Shown in pieces: positions 52,750 to 60,959 of a stretch of 64,000 nt of DNA (position 1 is its first letter; every line of letters begins with the position of its first letter). The DNA is from Urbifossiella limnaea (GTDB lineage Bacteria; Planctomycetota; Planctomycetia; Gemmatales; Gemmataceae). Where the stretch lies: assembly GCF_007747215.1 (NCBI RefSeq), contig NZ_CP036273.1, positions 5,812,322 to 5,876,321 on the forward strand, given 5' to 3'. The translations under genes and the position numbers were made by a program. The notes below the pieces were generated by a model. The model made no database searches and was not told where the DNA came from. It was given only the letters and a program-made list of their open reading frames with translations.

Positions 52750-53508
52750 TCACTGGGCGAGCCAGCCGCCGTCCACCGGGAGCGACACGCCGGTCACGAA
52801 CTTCGCCGCGTCGGACGCCAGGTACAGCACCGCCGCCGCCACCTCCGCCGGCCGGCCCATCCGCCCCACCGGGTGCATCGCCGCCAGCCCCTTCGCCTGC
52901 TCCGTCTCCTCGCCGCCGACGAACCGGCCCATCATCTCCGTCACGACCGCCGCGGGTGCGACGGCCGTCACCCGCACGCCCTGCCTGGCGTACTCCAGCG
53001 CCGCCGCCTTCGTCAGCCCCTCGACCGCGTGCTTACTGGCGACGTACACGCTCACCCCCGGCATGCCGACGTGCCCGGCGACGCTCGTCGTGTTGATGAT
53101 CGCCCCGCCGCCGGCCTTCAGCAGCTCGGGGATCTCGTACTTCATCGCGGTCAACACGCCCCACACGTTGGCATCGAAGACGCGGCGGTAGTCGGCCTCG
53201 GTGGCGTCGGTGAGGGCGCCCATCCACTCGACGCCGGCGTTGTTGAAGGCCACGTCGAGGCGGCCGTACTTCGCCACCGTCTTCGCCACCAACTGCCGGA
53301 CGTCGTCCTCCTTGCTCACGTCGGCGCGGACGAACGCCGCCTCGCCGCCGGCCGTGCGGATCCCCTCGACCACGGCGAGCCCCTCCGGCTCGCGGCGGCC
53401 GGACACGACGACCTTCGCCCCCTCGGCGGCGAACGCCTCGGCCGCGGCCTTGCCGATGCCGCTCGTCCCACCGGTGACGAGGACGACCTTGCCTACGAAC
53501 CGCGACAT
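52750..53508 (-). CDS. Short-chain dehydrogenase/reductase
   Basis: 252 aa from ATG 53508. VLVTGGTSGIGKAAAEAFAA cofactor motif, NNAGVEWMG, catalytic S-Y-K (NTTSVAGHVGM and YVASKHAVEGL), and C-terminal FVTGVSLPVDGGWLAQ. Classical SDR, similar to glucose 1-dehydrogenase-type enzymes; substrate unknown. Same strand as the two oxidoreductase genes downstream but with an 82-bp gap. Confidence 0.92.
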   Translation of the reverse strand: MSRFVGKVVLVTGGTSGIGKAAAEAFAAEGAKVVVSGRREPEGLAVVEGIRTAGGEAAFVRADVSKEDDVRQLVAKTVAKYGRLDVAFNNAGVEWMGALTDATEADYRRVFDANVWGVLTAMKYEIPELLKAGGGAIINTTSVAGHVGMPGVSVYVASKHAVEGLTKAAALEYARQGVRVTAVAPAAVVTEMMGRFVGGEETEQAKGLAAMHPVGRMGRPAEVAAAVLYLASDAAKFVTGVSLPVDGGWLAQ

Positions 53509-53628
53509 GGCTGCTTCCCTGCGTGACGTGTGTGACGAACGCGGGGAGTACCCTCCCGCGCGGTGGGGGCTTACACGCCATCGGCTGAACTTCACGCGGC
53601 AGGCGGGTAGTGGTACACTGCCGCCGAC

Positions 53629-53634
53629 AGGAGG
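53629..53634 (+). promoter_or_regulatory. Shine-Dalgarno site deciding the Uma2 start
   Basis: AGGAGG, five bases before TTG 53640. Perfect ribosome-binding sites are rare in this window, and this one points to a TTG start where no ATG lies at a fitting distance. TACACT at 53614-53619 could be a -10 element. Confidence 0.55.
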
Positions 53635-53639
53635 ACGCC

Positions 53640-54215
53640 TTGACGCCGACCGCCCCCGCCGCCCCGTCCCCGCCGCTGATGACGGCCGAGGAGTTCGTCC
53701 GCCTTCACGGCCACGAGTCGGGCCTGGAGTTGGTGAAGGGCCGTGTTGTGAGGACGCCCCTGCCCGGAGCAGACCACGGATACGTGTGCTTGAAAGCCGG
53801 CTCGCTCATCATGCAAGCCGCGGAGGCGGCAGGGCTCGGGCGTACGATGGCGAACGACACGTTCGTCCGCGTCGGAACCAACCCGGACACGTACCGCGGG
53901 GCGGACGTGTGTTTCGTCTCGTTCGCGCGGCTGCCGAAGGAGTCACCGCGACCGAAGGGGCCGCTCGAGGTACCACCCGATCTCGTGCTCGAAGTTCGAT
54001 CGCCGACGGACCGGACGAGTGACATCCTCATCAAGGTCGGTGAGTACCTGAACGCGGGGGTCACGGTCGTCGTCGTACTCGACCCGAACATCGAGGCCGC
54101 CTCCGTGTACCGTCAGGGCGACGACTTCCCGCAGCGGCGGCACAACGGCGACACACTTACGCTACCGGACGTGCTACCCGGGTTCGCGGTGCCGGTGCGA
54201 CGGTTCTTCGAGTAG
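53640..54215 (+). CDS. Uma2-family (PD-D/ExK-like) protein
   Basis: 191 aa from TTG 53640. Uma2 pattern: LMTAEEFVRLHGHESGLELV with E-x-V-x-G-x-V, ADVCFVSFARLP (metal Asp), PPDLVLEVRSPTDRTSDILI (Glu of E-V-x-S), KVGEYLNAGVTVVVVLDPN. A restriction-endonuclease-like fold with all core residues. The biological role of this often multiplied family is unknown. ATG at 53709 would remove the first helix. Divergent from the SDR gene. Confidence 0.85.
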   Translation: MTPTAPAAPSPPLMTAEEFVRLHGHESGLELVKGRVVRTPLPGADHGYVCLKAGSLIMQAAEAAGLGRTMANDTFVRVGTNPDTYRGADVCFVSFARLPKESPRPKGPLEVPPDLVLEVRSPTDRTSDILIKVGEYLNAGVTVVVVLDPNIEAASVYRQGDDFPQRRHNGDTLTLPDVLPGFAVPVRRFFE

Positions 54216-54296
54216 CCGCCGGCACAACCCCACCCCGCCGCCCCCGCCGCCGGCCGTCGTGGCCGGGAACTCCTACCCCCGGGCCGGGCACGGTGT

Positions 54297-54302
54297 TAGC
54301 AT
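54297..54302 (+). promoter_or_regulatory. Possible -10 hexamer upstream of glgC
   Basis: TAGCAT inside GTGTTAGCATAGCC, an AT-richer island 45 bp before the ATG in otherwise GC-rich sequence. A clear -35 is not visible. Confidence 0.3.
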
Positions 54303-54347
54303 AGCCGGCGTTGCCGCCCGGCCCCGTCTCCCCACCCGAGGCTCGCC

Positions 54348-55640
54348 ATGCGTTCCGTCCTCGCCCTCATCCTCGGCGGCGGCCGAGGCACCCGCCTGTT
54401 CCCGCTCACCAGCCATCGGTCCAAGCCCGCCGTCCCCGTCGCCGGCAAGTACCGGCTCATCGACATCCCCATCAGCAACTGCCTCAACAGCGACCTCCGG
54501 AACATCTACATCCTCACCCAGTTCCTGTCCGCCAGCCTCCACCGGCACATCGCCAACGCGTACAAGTTCGACATGTTCAGCCGCGGCTTCGTCGAGGTGC
54601 TCGCCGCCCAGCAGACGAACGAGGCCTCCGACTGGTACCAGGGCACCGCCGACGCCGTCCGCCAGAACATCGGGTACATCGAGCGCGAGAACACCGAGCA
54701 CGTCCTCATCCTGTCCGGCGACCAGCTGTACCGCATGGACTTCCGCGACCTGTACAAGACGCACGCCGAGACGAACGCCGACGTGACCATCGCCGCCATC
54801 CCGGTGAAGGAGGAGGACACCCCCGGGTTCGGGCTGCTGAGCATGACCGACGCCGGCCGCATCACCGGCTTCGTCGAGAAGCCCAAGACGGTGGACGAGC
54901 GGAAGCCGTACCACGTGCCGGCCGACTGGATCACGAGCCGCGGCATCGCGCCGAACGGCCGGGCGTACCTGGCGAACATGGGCATCTACCTGTTCAAGAC
55001 CCGGGTGCTGCTCGACGTGCTGACCGAGAAGCCGCTGGCCACCGACTTCGGCAAGGAGGTGTTCCCGCGGAACCTCCAGGCGCGGCAGATGTACGCCCAC
55101 CTGTTCGACGGGTACTGGGAAGACCTCGGCACCATCGGCAGCTACCACGAGTCGAGCCTGGCGCTGGGCCGGGAGAACCCGCCGTTCGACTTCTTCGCGC
55201 CGGACGGCGTCATCTACACGCGGATGCGGAACCTGCCGGCGAGCCGCATCAACGGCGCGACGCTGGAGCACAGCCTCGTCGCCGACGGGTGCGTGCTCGG
55301 GCCGCGGACGCGGATCGAGAACAGCATCGTCGGCGTGCGCACCCGCATCGGCTCGGACTGCATCATCCGCGACACGGTGATTAACGGCGCGGACGCGTTC
55401 GAGAACGACGCCCAGCGGGCGGCGAACGCGAAGGTGGGGCGGCCGAACCTGACGGTCGGCGACGGGTCGATCATCGCGCGGGCGATTCTGGACAAGGACT
55501 GCCGCATCGGCAAGGGCGTGCGGCTGACGAACGAGGTGCGGAAGGACACGGCCGACGGCCCGAACGGCAGCTACTACATCCGCGACGGCATCATCTGCGT
55601 GCCGCGCGGCGCCGTCGTCCCGGACGGCACGGTGGTGTGA
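54348..55640 (+). CDS. glgC: Glucose-1-phosphate adenylyltransferase
   Basis: 430 aa. Nucleotidyltransferase motif ALILGGGRGTRLFPLTSHRS, then KPAVPVAGKYRLIDIPISNC, sugar-phosphate region GFVEKPK, ANMGIYLFKT, YWEDLGTIGSYHESSLALGR and a left-handed beta-helix C-terminus (GPRTRIENSIVGVRTRIGSD). Makes ADP-glucose for glycogen. Usual length. Followed by a strong hairpin. Confidence 0.95.
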   Translation: MRSVLALILGGGRGTRLFPLTSHRSKPAVPVAGKYRLIDIPISNCLNSDLRNIYILTQFLSASLHRHIANAYKFDMFSRGFVEVLAAQQTNEASDWYQGTADAVRQNIGYIERENTEHVLILSGDQLYRMDFRDLYKTHAETNADVTIAAIPVKEEDTPGFGLLSMTDAGRITGFVEKPKTVDERKPYHVPADWITSRGIAPNGRAYLANMGIYLFKTRVLLDVLTEKPLATDFGKEVFPRNLQARQMYAHLFDGYWEDLGTIGSYHESSLALGRENPPFDFFAPDGVIYTRMRNLPASRINGATLEHSLVADGCVLGPRTRIENSIVGVRTRIGSDCIIRDTVINGADAFENDAQRAANAKVGRPNLTVGDGSIIARAILDKDCRIGKGVRLTNEVRKDTADGPNGSYYIRDGIICVPRGAVVPDGTVV

Positions 55641-55655
55641 TGTCCTTTCGGGTGC

Positions 55656-55745
55656 GGTGTATCGGCCGTTAGGCCGGGGCGCGAGCCCCGTCGGGCGTCA
55701 GTACCCCGACGGGGCTCGCGCCCCGGTCTAACGGCCCGATACACC
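55656..55745. terminator. Long hairpin between convergent glgC and Gfo/Idh genes
   Basis: Arms 55656-55695 and 55705-55745, about 40 bp, pair with one mismatch and one bulge around a 9-nt loop. Lies 15 bp after the glgC stop and 45 bp from the end of the opposite gene, so it likely terminates both. Its length also fits a palindromic repeat element such as the one at 3021-3159. Confidence 0.65.
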
Positions 55746-55790
55746 CCCCGTCGAACCAGCACTCACGAAAGCCGTGAGCGGCGAATCGGG

Positions 55791-57206
55791 TTACGACTTC
55801 GCGTTGTACCCGATCAGGTCCCAGCCGGCGCGGTACTGGCGGCGGACCAGCGCGGCCGCCTCGGGCAGGTCCGTCGCCCGGCAGTTCTCGCCGTCCCAGT
55901 TGAACGCCTTGCCGGTGCGGATCGCCACGTTCCCCAGCAGGAACGCCGCCGTCAGCAGGCCGCCGTAGTTGAAGTTCGCCAGCGCCAGCTCCGGCTTGCC
56001 GGCGCGGATCGCGGCCGCCCACTCGTTCTTCTGCCCCTGGTCGCCGCCGCCGTTCACGGCCAGCCGCTCCGGCCGGGTGCCGTTGTTCGCCACCTTCCCG
56101 GTGCTGAAGAACACCTGCGCGCCGTAGTCGTCCGGCGAGTAGGCGATGCCGTTCGCCCCGACCAGGATCGAGCCGCTGTCCACCAGCGTCTTGCGGCGGG
56201 CGTCGAGGGCCACCGCCTGCGTCACCAGCGCCGCCGGCGGCAGCACCTTCGCGCCGTCCTTCTTCCCCTCGTACCAGTGGAGGGTGAGCGCCGGCATCGT
56301 CCCGCGGGCCGGGAACTGCATGGTCACGTGCGCCCACGCCGGGCACGTCTCGGTGTTCACCCCGCCGGCCTCGGCGGTGACGTGCGTCGGGTGGGCGAGC
56401 TTCAGCGCCATGAACGCCATGTTGGCGGTGTGGCAGGCCATGTCGCCGATGGCGCCGGTGCCGAAGTCCCAGAACCCGCGCCAGTTGAAGTCGTGGTACG
56501 GGCCGCGCTTCCGCTCGGGGCTGCCGCTGTACGGCCGCTGCGGGGCGACGCCGAGCCACGCGTCCCAGTCGAGGTACGCCGGCACCGGCGCCTCCTTCGG
56601 CCGGGTCGTCACGCCGGGGGCCTGCGGCCACACCGGGCGGTTCGTCCACACGTGGACCTCGCGCACGTCGCCGAGCTCGCCGGCCTGCACCAGCTCGACG
56701 GCGCGGCGGAGGCCGTTCTCGGACGTGCCCTGGTTGCCCAGCTGCGTGCACACGCCGTTCTTCTGCGCCTCGGCGCGGAGCAGGTGCGCCTCGTACACGT
56801 CGTGCGTCAGCGGCTTCTGGCAGTACACGTGCTTCTTGGCCCGCATGGCCAGCACGGCCGGGGTGGCGTGGTTGTGGTCGGGGGTGCTGACGGTGAAGGC
56901 GTCGGCGTTGCGCATCAGCTCGGCGTCGTCGAACACGCGGCGGTAGTCGCTGAAGTGCTTGGCCATCGGCCACTTCTTCTGCTTGGCCCCGAGGTAGTCG
57001 CGGTCCACGTCGCAGAGGCCGACGACCTCCATGACGTTGCCGGCCTGGTCGATGTCGGACGAGCCCTTGCCGCCGACGCCGATGCCGACGACCTTGAGGC
57101 GGGCGTTGGAGCCGGCGGGCTGCGCCCACGCGGGGGCGGTGTACAGGTAGCCGAGACCGGCGGCCGACGCGGCGAGGGCGCGGCGGCGGGTGATCCGACG
57201 ACTCAT
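55791..57206 (-). CDS. Exported Gfo/Idh/MocA-family oxidoreductase
   Basis: 471 aa from ATG 57206. Arg-rich signal (MSRRITRRRALAASAAGLGY) of Tat type, Rossmann motif VVGIGVGGKGSSD, then TPDHNHATPAVLAMRAKKHV and the EKP-equivalent YCQKPLTHDVYEAHLL, which has Gln-Lys-Pro in place of Glu-Lys-Pro. The C-terminal domain carries RGFWDFGTGAIGDMACHTAN. Planctomycetes encode many exported members of this NAD(P)-binding family; substrate unknown. Confidence 0.88.
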   Translation of the reverse strand: MSRRITRRRALAASAAGLGYLYTAPAWAQPAGSNARLKVVGIGVGGKGSSDIDQAGNVMEVVGLCDVDRDYLGAKQKKWPMAKHFSDYRRVFDDAELMRNADAFTVSTPDHNHATPAVLAMRAKKHVYCQKPLTHDVYEAHLLRAEAQKNGVCTQLGNQGTSENGLRRAVELVQAGELGDVREVHVWTNRPVWPQAPGVTTRPKEAPVPAYLDWDAWLGVAPQRPYSGSPERKRGPYHDFNWRGFWDFGTGAIGDMACHTANMAFMALKLAHPTHVTAEAGGVNTETCPAWAHVTMQFPARGTMPALTLHWYEGKKDGAKVLPPAALVTQAVALDARRKTLVDSGSILVGANGIAYSPDDYGAQVFFSTGKVANNGTRPERLAVNGGGDQGQKNEWAAAIRAGKPELALANFNYGGLLTAAFLLGNVAIRTGKAFNWDGENCRATDLPEAAALVRRQYRAGWDLIGYNAKS

Positions 57207-57313
57207 GGAGAGCGCTCCGGAGAACGGGGGAATGGGGGCCGGGCAGGAACTCGGACGTAGTGTATTCCGCCGCCGCGCGCGGCACAAGGAACGGATTCGG
57301 GAACGCGGCGTGC

Positions 57314-57319
57314 TATGAT
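57314..57319 (+). promoter_or_regulatory. Possible -10 hexamer of nearly leaderless gamma-CA gene
   Basis: TATGAT, nine bases before ATG 57329, in CGTGCTATGATTATGGGGCC. This places a transcript start at or just before the start codon. A -35 is not obvious. Confidence 0.35.
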
Positions 57320-57328
57320 TATGGGGCC

Positions 57329-57829
57329 ATGCTGTTCCTCGCCCCGACCGCCGTCCTCACCGCCGACGTGACCTGCGGGCCGGGCGTGAACGTCTGGTAC
57401 GGCGCCGCGATCCGCGGCGACGTGGCGCCGGTCGTGCTCGGCGAGAACGTGAACGTGCAAGACTGCGCCGTCGTCCACTGCGACTTCGGCGTGCCGAACG
57501 TGCTGGAGCCGGGCGTCGTGGTCGGGCACGCGGCCGTGGTTCACGGCGCCCGGGTCGGGGCCGACACGCTGGTCGGCATCGGGGCGAAGCTGCTGAGCGG
57601 CAGCGTGATCGGCCCCGAGTGCCTGATCGCGGCGGGGGCGGTGGTGCCGCCGGGGATGGTGGTGCAGCCGCGGTCGGTGGTGATGGGCCTGCCGGGCAGG
57701 GTCGTCCGGCCCGCGACCGCCGCCGAGATCGCCAACACGCGGCGGATCAACGAGCGCTACCGCGAGCTGGCCGCCCGGTACGCGGCCGGCGACATCCCGG
57801 TGACCATCGGCCGCTACGCCGCGCAGTAG
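57329..57829 (+). CDS. Gamma-class carbonic anhydrase family protein
   Basis: 166 aa. Left-handed beta-helix hexapeptide repeats (AVLTADVTCGPGVNVWYGAA, ENVNVQDCAVVHCDFG) with the three zinc-type histidines in VVHCD and VVGHAAVVHGARVG. Similar to YrdA/CaiE/CamH proteins. Carbonic anhydrase activity is not certain for the subgroup. The stop overlaps the convergent protoglobin gene by 16 bp. Confidence 0.88.
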   Translation: MLFLAPTAVLTADVTCGPGVNVWYGAAIRGDVAPVVLGENVNVQDCAVVHCDFGVPNVLEPGVVVGHAAVVHGARVGADTLVGIGAKLLSGSVIGPECLIAAGAVVPPGMVVQPRSVVMGLPGRVVRPATAAEIANTRRINERYRELAARYAAGDIPVTIGRYAAQ

Positions 57830-58389
57830 TGCCGCGTGATCAGGTCGTTCTGAATCCACAGCAGCTTGCCGAACGCCCGTAGCGTCTTCACCTCCGCCTC
57901 CCGCGGCAGGTTCAGCCCCAGGATCGTCGCCGTCAGGGCGTCGGCGACGAACCCCATCAGCGCGTTCATCTGCACCAGCGGCACGTCCAGCGCCGGGCTC
58001 CCCGCCTTCGGCGTGTGAATCTTCCCCACCATGTCCAGGTACTCGGCCATCTTCCCGTCGTACGGCTTCGTCACCAGCGTCACGAGGTAGCGGCCGAGGT
58101 GCTGCTTGCGGAAGGCGATCTGCGGGTGGTCCGGCGTCAGGCTCGCCACGTCCGTCGGCACGTCGCCGGCGTAGCCGTGCTGCCGCGGGACGAAGTGCCG
58201 CCAGGTCGCGTCCTGGGCGTGCAGCTTGTCGTACACCGCGTCCACCAACCCCGGCACCAGCGGGGCCAGCAGCGGCGCCGCGCCGTGGACCGCCGCCACG
58301 TCGTCCGGGCCGAAGCCGATGAACCCCGCGACGTACCCGAACCGGTAGCCCAGGTCCGACTCCAGCCGCGGCTCGTCGATCTGCGTCAT
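57814..58389 (-). CDS. Protoglobin
   Basis: 191 aa from ATG 58389. Protoglobin fold with VPGLVDAVYDKLHAQDATWR and a proximal-type His in FRKQHLGRYLVTLVTKPYDG, then MVGKIHTPKAGSP and NALMGFVADALTATILGL. Single-domain heme protein binding O2, NO or CO, without a signalling domain. Divergent from an Rrf2 regulator gene 128 bp away, a layout that suggests control by it. Two 9-bp direct repeats AGAATTCCG (58422 and 58436) lie in its leader. Confidence 0.88.
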   Translation of the reverse strand: MTQIDEPRLESDLGYRFGYVAGFIGFGPDDVAAVHGAAPLLAPLVPGLVDAVYDKLHAQDATWRHFVPRQHGYAGDVPTDVASLTPDHPQIAFRKQHLGRYLVTLVTKPYDGKMAEYLDMVGKIHTPKAGSPALDVPLVQMNALMGFVADALTATILGLNLPREAEVKTLRAFGKLLWIQNDLITRHYCAA

Positions 58390-58446
58390 GGCACACTCCA
58401 GGAGAGAGGGAGAAGGAAACAAGAATTCCGGGTCCAGAATTCCGAT

Positions 58447-58475
58447 TTAACAGGGGCATCCTACCTCCCTATAAT
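58447..58475 (+). promoter_or_regulatory. Near-consensus sigma-70-type promoter of the Rrf2 gene
   Basis: TTAACA (58447-58452), 17-bp spacer, TATAAT (58470-58475): one mismatch to the consensus -35 and a perfect -10, at the ideal spacing. The ATG is 42 bp further on. The clearest promoter in the window. Confidence 0.7.
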
Positions 58476-58487
58476 CAGAGTTCAAGG

Positions 58488-58498
58488 TCGAATTTCGA
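58488..58498 (+). promoter_or_regulatory. Possible Rrf2 operator
   Basis: TCGAA-T-TTCGA, an 11-bp perfect inverted repeat between the -10 element and the start of the Rrf2 gene, about 13 bp after TATAAT. A regulator bound here would block its own promoter. Confidence 0.4.
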
Positions 58499-58517
58499 GC
58501 ACCGGGCGGGGGAGCGG

Positions 58518-58976
58518 ATGTTCTCGAAGACGGTCGAGTACGCGCTGCGGGCGGTCGTGCACCTGGCGCACGAGTCGCCGGCCGCCCGCACGACGGCGCA
58601 GATCGCCGACGCCACGCAGGTGGGCCCGGCCTACCTCGCCAAAATCCTCCAGGGGCTGGCCCGGGCCGGGATCGTCACCACCCAGCGCGGCGTCGGCGGC
58701 GGCGTGTCCCTCGGCCGCGACCCCGCCGACCTCACCATCCTCGACGTGGTCAACGCCGTCGAGCCGATCGGCCGCTACACCTCCTGCCCGCTCGGGCTGC
58801 GGACGCACGGCGTCCGGCTGTGCCCGCTCCACCGGCGCGTGGACGACGCGATGGCGATGGTGGAGAAGGCGTTCGGCGAAACCACGCTCGCCGAGGTGCT
58901 GGCGGAGCCGAGCGAGAGCGTGCCGCTGTGCGAAGGCCCGCCGGTCGCGGACCGCCTGCCGGTCCGGAAGCGCTGA
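58518..58976 (+). CDS. Rrf2-family transcriptional regulator
   Basis: 152 aa. Winged helix: MFSKTVEYALRAVVHLAHES, TTAQIADATQVGPAYLAKIL, GLARAGIVTTQRGVGGGVSL. Cysteines at YTSCPLGLRT and VRLCPLHRRV could bind an Fe-S cluster as in NsrR/IscR relatives, although the classic three-cysteine spacing is not clear. Divergent from protoglobin, it may sense NO, O2 or redox state. The downstream membrane-protein gene is 12 bp away. Confidence 0.88.
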   Translation: MFSKTVEYALRAVVHLAHESPAARTTAQIADATQVGPAYLAKILQGLARAGIVTTQRGVGGGVSLGRDPADLTILDVVNAVEPIGRYTSCPLGLRTHGVRLCPLHRRVDDAMAMVEKAFGETTLAEVLAEPSESVPLCEGPPVADRLPVRKR

Positions 58977-58988
58977 CCGGCGAGACCC

Positions 58989-59330
58989 ATGGACGACCTG
59001 CTCCCCTACCTGCTGGTCTGGCTGGCGGTCACCGTGCCCGGGGCGGTGGTCGGCTGGTTCGGCACGTTCCGCAAGGCCGGCCAGGCCGGGTGGAAGGCGC
59101 TCGTGCCGGCGTACAACGTCTTCGTCCTCGTCGTGGACGTGGCGAGACTCAGCCCGCTGTGGGCCGTGCTGCTCCTCATCCCCGGCGTCAACCTCGTCGC
59201 GGCACTGCTGGTGAACGTGGAAGTGGCCCGGCGGTTCGGCCGCAGCGAGTCGTTCGGCCTCGGCCTCGCCGTGTTCGGCTTCGTGTTCTACCCCGTGCTC
59301 GGCTTCGGCGCCGCCCGCTACCAGCGCTGA
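58989..59330 (+). CDS. Small multi-pass membrane protein (DUF5684-like)
   Basis: 113 aa. Three hydrophobic segments (LLPYLLVWLAVTVPGAVVGW, LSPLWAVLLLIPGVNLVAAL, GLGLAVFGFVFYPVLGFGAA) and the block KAGQAGWKALVPAYNVFVLV, typical of a signal-peptidase-associated or DUF5684 small membrane family. Function unknown. Probably cotranscribed with the Rrf2 gene. Confidence 0.75.
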   Translation: MDDLLPYLLVWLAVTVPGAVVGWFGTFRKAGQAGWKALVPAYNVFVLVVDVARLSPLWAVLLLIPGVNLVAALLVNVEVARRFGRSESFGLGLAVFGFVFYPVLGFGAARYQR

Positions 59331-59570
59331 CCGGTCGTGACGGTCCCGCGAGCCGTGCGCCCGCCACCTCGCCGCATCTTCCCCAGCTTGCCGACGTGTC
59401 GAGAGTTTCCCCGCCGGCACGGTCGAAGGAGGAGGCACGGCCGACGAGCCGCGCGGAAGGTGTGGACCGGGCCTCGGCAGGACGCTACGATTGGGGTGAG
59501 GACGAGCCCGCCCCCCCGCCGCCGCCGGCGTCTGCCGCCACCGCCCGATTCGCACCCGAGGCCCGTGCCC

Positions 59571-60887
59571 ATGCTCGATGTCATCCTCCCCGGCGCCGCG
59601 ACGCGCACCTGTAGCGGCACCAGCCGCCGCGACTTTCTTCGTGTCGGCGGCCTCGGCGCGGTCGCCCTACCCACACTCCTGAAGGCGGAAGCCGACGCCG
59701 CCCCGGTGGCGCGGGCGCGGGCCAAGTCGGTGGTGCTCGTCTACCTCGGCGGCGGCCTCAGCCACCACGACACCTTCGACCTGAAGCCCGAGGCCCCCGA
59801 CGACATCCGCGGCAAGTACCGCTCGATTCCGAGTTCCGTGCCCGGCTTGCAGGTCGGCGAGAAGCTGCCGCGGATGGCGCGGGTGATGGACAAGATCGCG
59901 CTCGTCCGCTCCGGGGCGCACAACAACGACCACCACGAGACGGCGACGAACTGGGTACTGTCCGGCCGCTTCGGCACGCCGTTCGGCGACTGGCCCGCGA
60001 TCGGCGCCGTGGTGGCGCACGAGGCCGGGTTCAGCGGCACACTGCCGCCGTACGTGTCGGTGCCGCGGAACCCGTCGTTCACATGGGAGTTGGGCAAGAG
60101 CGCGTTCCTCGGCGGCCGCTACGAGTCGTTCAAGGCCGGCGACCCGAATCAGGCCAACTACCAGGTGCAAGACCTGACGACGAACGGCATCGCCGCTGAC
60201 CGCGCCGGCCGCCGCGAGTCGCTGTTGTCGGCGGTGGACGGGCTGGCGCGGCGCGTCGAAGGCAACGACCAGATCGCCACCTACGACGAGTTCCACGCCC
60301 GCGCCCGGGAGATGGTGCTATCGCCGCAGGCGCGGCGGGCGTTCGCCATCGACCACGAGCCCGAGAAGCTGCGCGACCGCTACGGCCGCAACACCGCCGG
60401 GCAGTCGATGCTGCTGGCCCGGCGGCTCGTCGAGAGCGGCGTGCGGTTCGTGACGGTGAACTACGGCGGCTGGGACCACCACGGCCGCATCTTCGAGGGG
60501 CTCGACCGCAAGCTGCCGGAGTTCGACGCGGCGGTGTCGGCGCTGGTCGAGGACATGCACGACCGCGGCACGTTCCAGGACACGCTACTGGTGGTGATGG
60601 GCGAGTTCGGCCGCACGCCGAAGATCAACAAGGACGCCGGCCGCGACCACTGGGGGCAGGCGGCGTCGCTGCTGTTCGCGGGGGCGGGCGTGAAGCCGGG
60701 CTTCGTGCTCGGCCGCACCGACAAGCACGGGGCGTTCACCACGCAGCGGCCGGTGGCGCCAGCGGACGTGGCGTACACCATCCTCGACGCGATGGGCGTG
60801 GACCCGCACAAGCACCTGCACACGCCGGACGGGCGGCCCGTCGAGATTCTCGACGCCGGCGAGCCGGTGCGGGAGTTGTTCGCCTGA
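59571..60887 (+). CDS. DUF1501 protein with twin-arginine signal
   Basis: 438 aa from ATG 59571. Tat signal TSRRDFLRVGGLGAVALPTL, then DUF1501 (alkaline phosphatase-like superfamily) blocks VVLVYLGGGLSHHDTFDLKP, LVRSGAHNNDHHETATNWVL, FVTVNYGGWDHHGRIFEGLD, VVMGEFGRTPKINKDAGRDH. Planctomycetes usually place DUF1501 genes with DUF1553/DUF1549 cytochromes; here it is followed by a PPC protein instead. Exported, function unproven. Confidence 0.9.
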   Translation: MLDVILPGAATRTCSGTSRRDFLRVGGLGAVALPTLLKAEADAAPVARARAKSVVLVYLGGGLSHHDTFDLKPEAPDDIRGKYRSIPSSVPGLQVGEKLPRMARVMDKIALVRSGAHNNDHHETATNWVLSGRFGTPFGDWPAIGAVVAHEAGFSGTLPPYVSVPRNPSFTWELGKSAFLGGRYESFKAGDPNQANYQVQDLTTNGIAADRAGRRESLLSAVDGLARRVEGNDQIATYDEFHARAREMVLSPQARRAFAIDHEPEKLRDRYGRNTAGQSMLLARRLVESGVRFVTVNYGGWDHHGRIFEGLDRKLPEFDAAVSALVEDMHDRGTFQDTLLVVMGEFGRTPKINKDAGRDHWGQAASLLFAGAGVKPGFVLGRTDKHGAFTTQRPVAPADVAYTILDAMGVDPHKHLHTPDGRPVEILDAGEPVRELFA

Positions 60888-60894
60888 TTACTTC

Positions 60895-60942
60895 CGCCGC
60901 TCGCGGCTTGGCGGCGTCGACGCCGCCAAGCCGCGAGCGGCG
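60895..60942. repeat. 48-bp perfect palindrome
   Basis: Perfect self-complement centred on GTCGAC, with arms CGCCGCTCGCGGCTTGGCGG plus CGTC, between the DUF1501 stop (7 bp before) and the PPC gene (18 bp after). No T-run. May be a terminator or mRNA-stability hairpin, or a dispersed palindromic repeat. Confidence 0.75.
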
Positions 60943-60959
60943 AAGCCCCGAGCCTCCTC

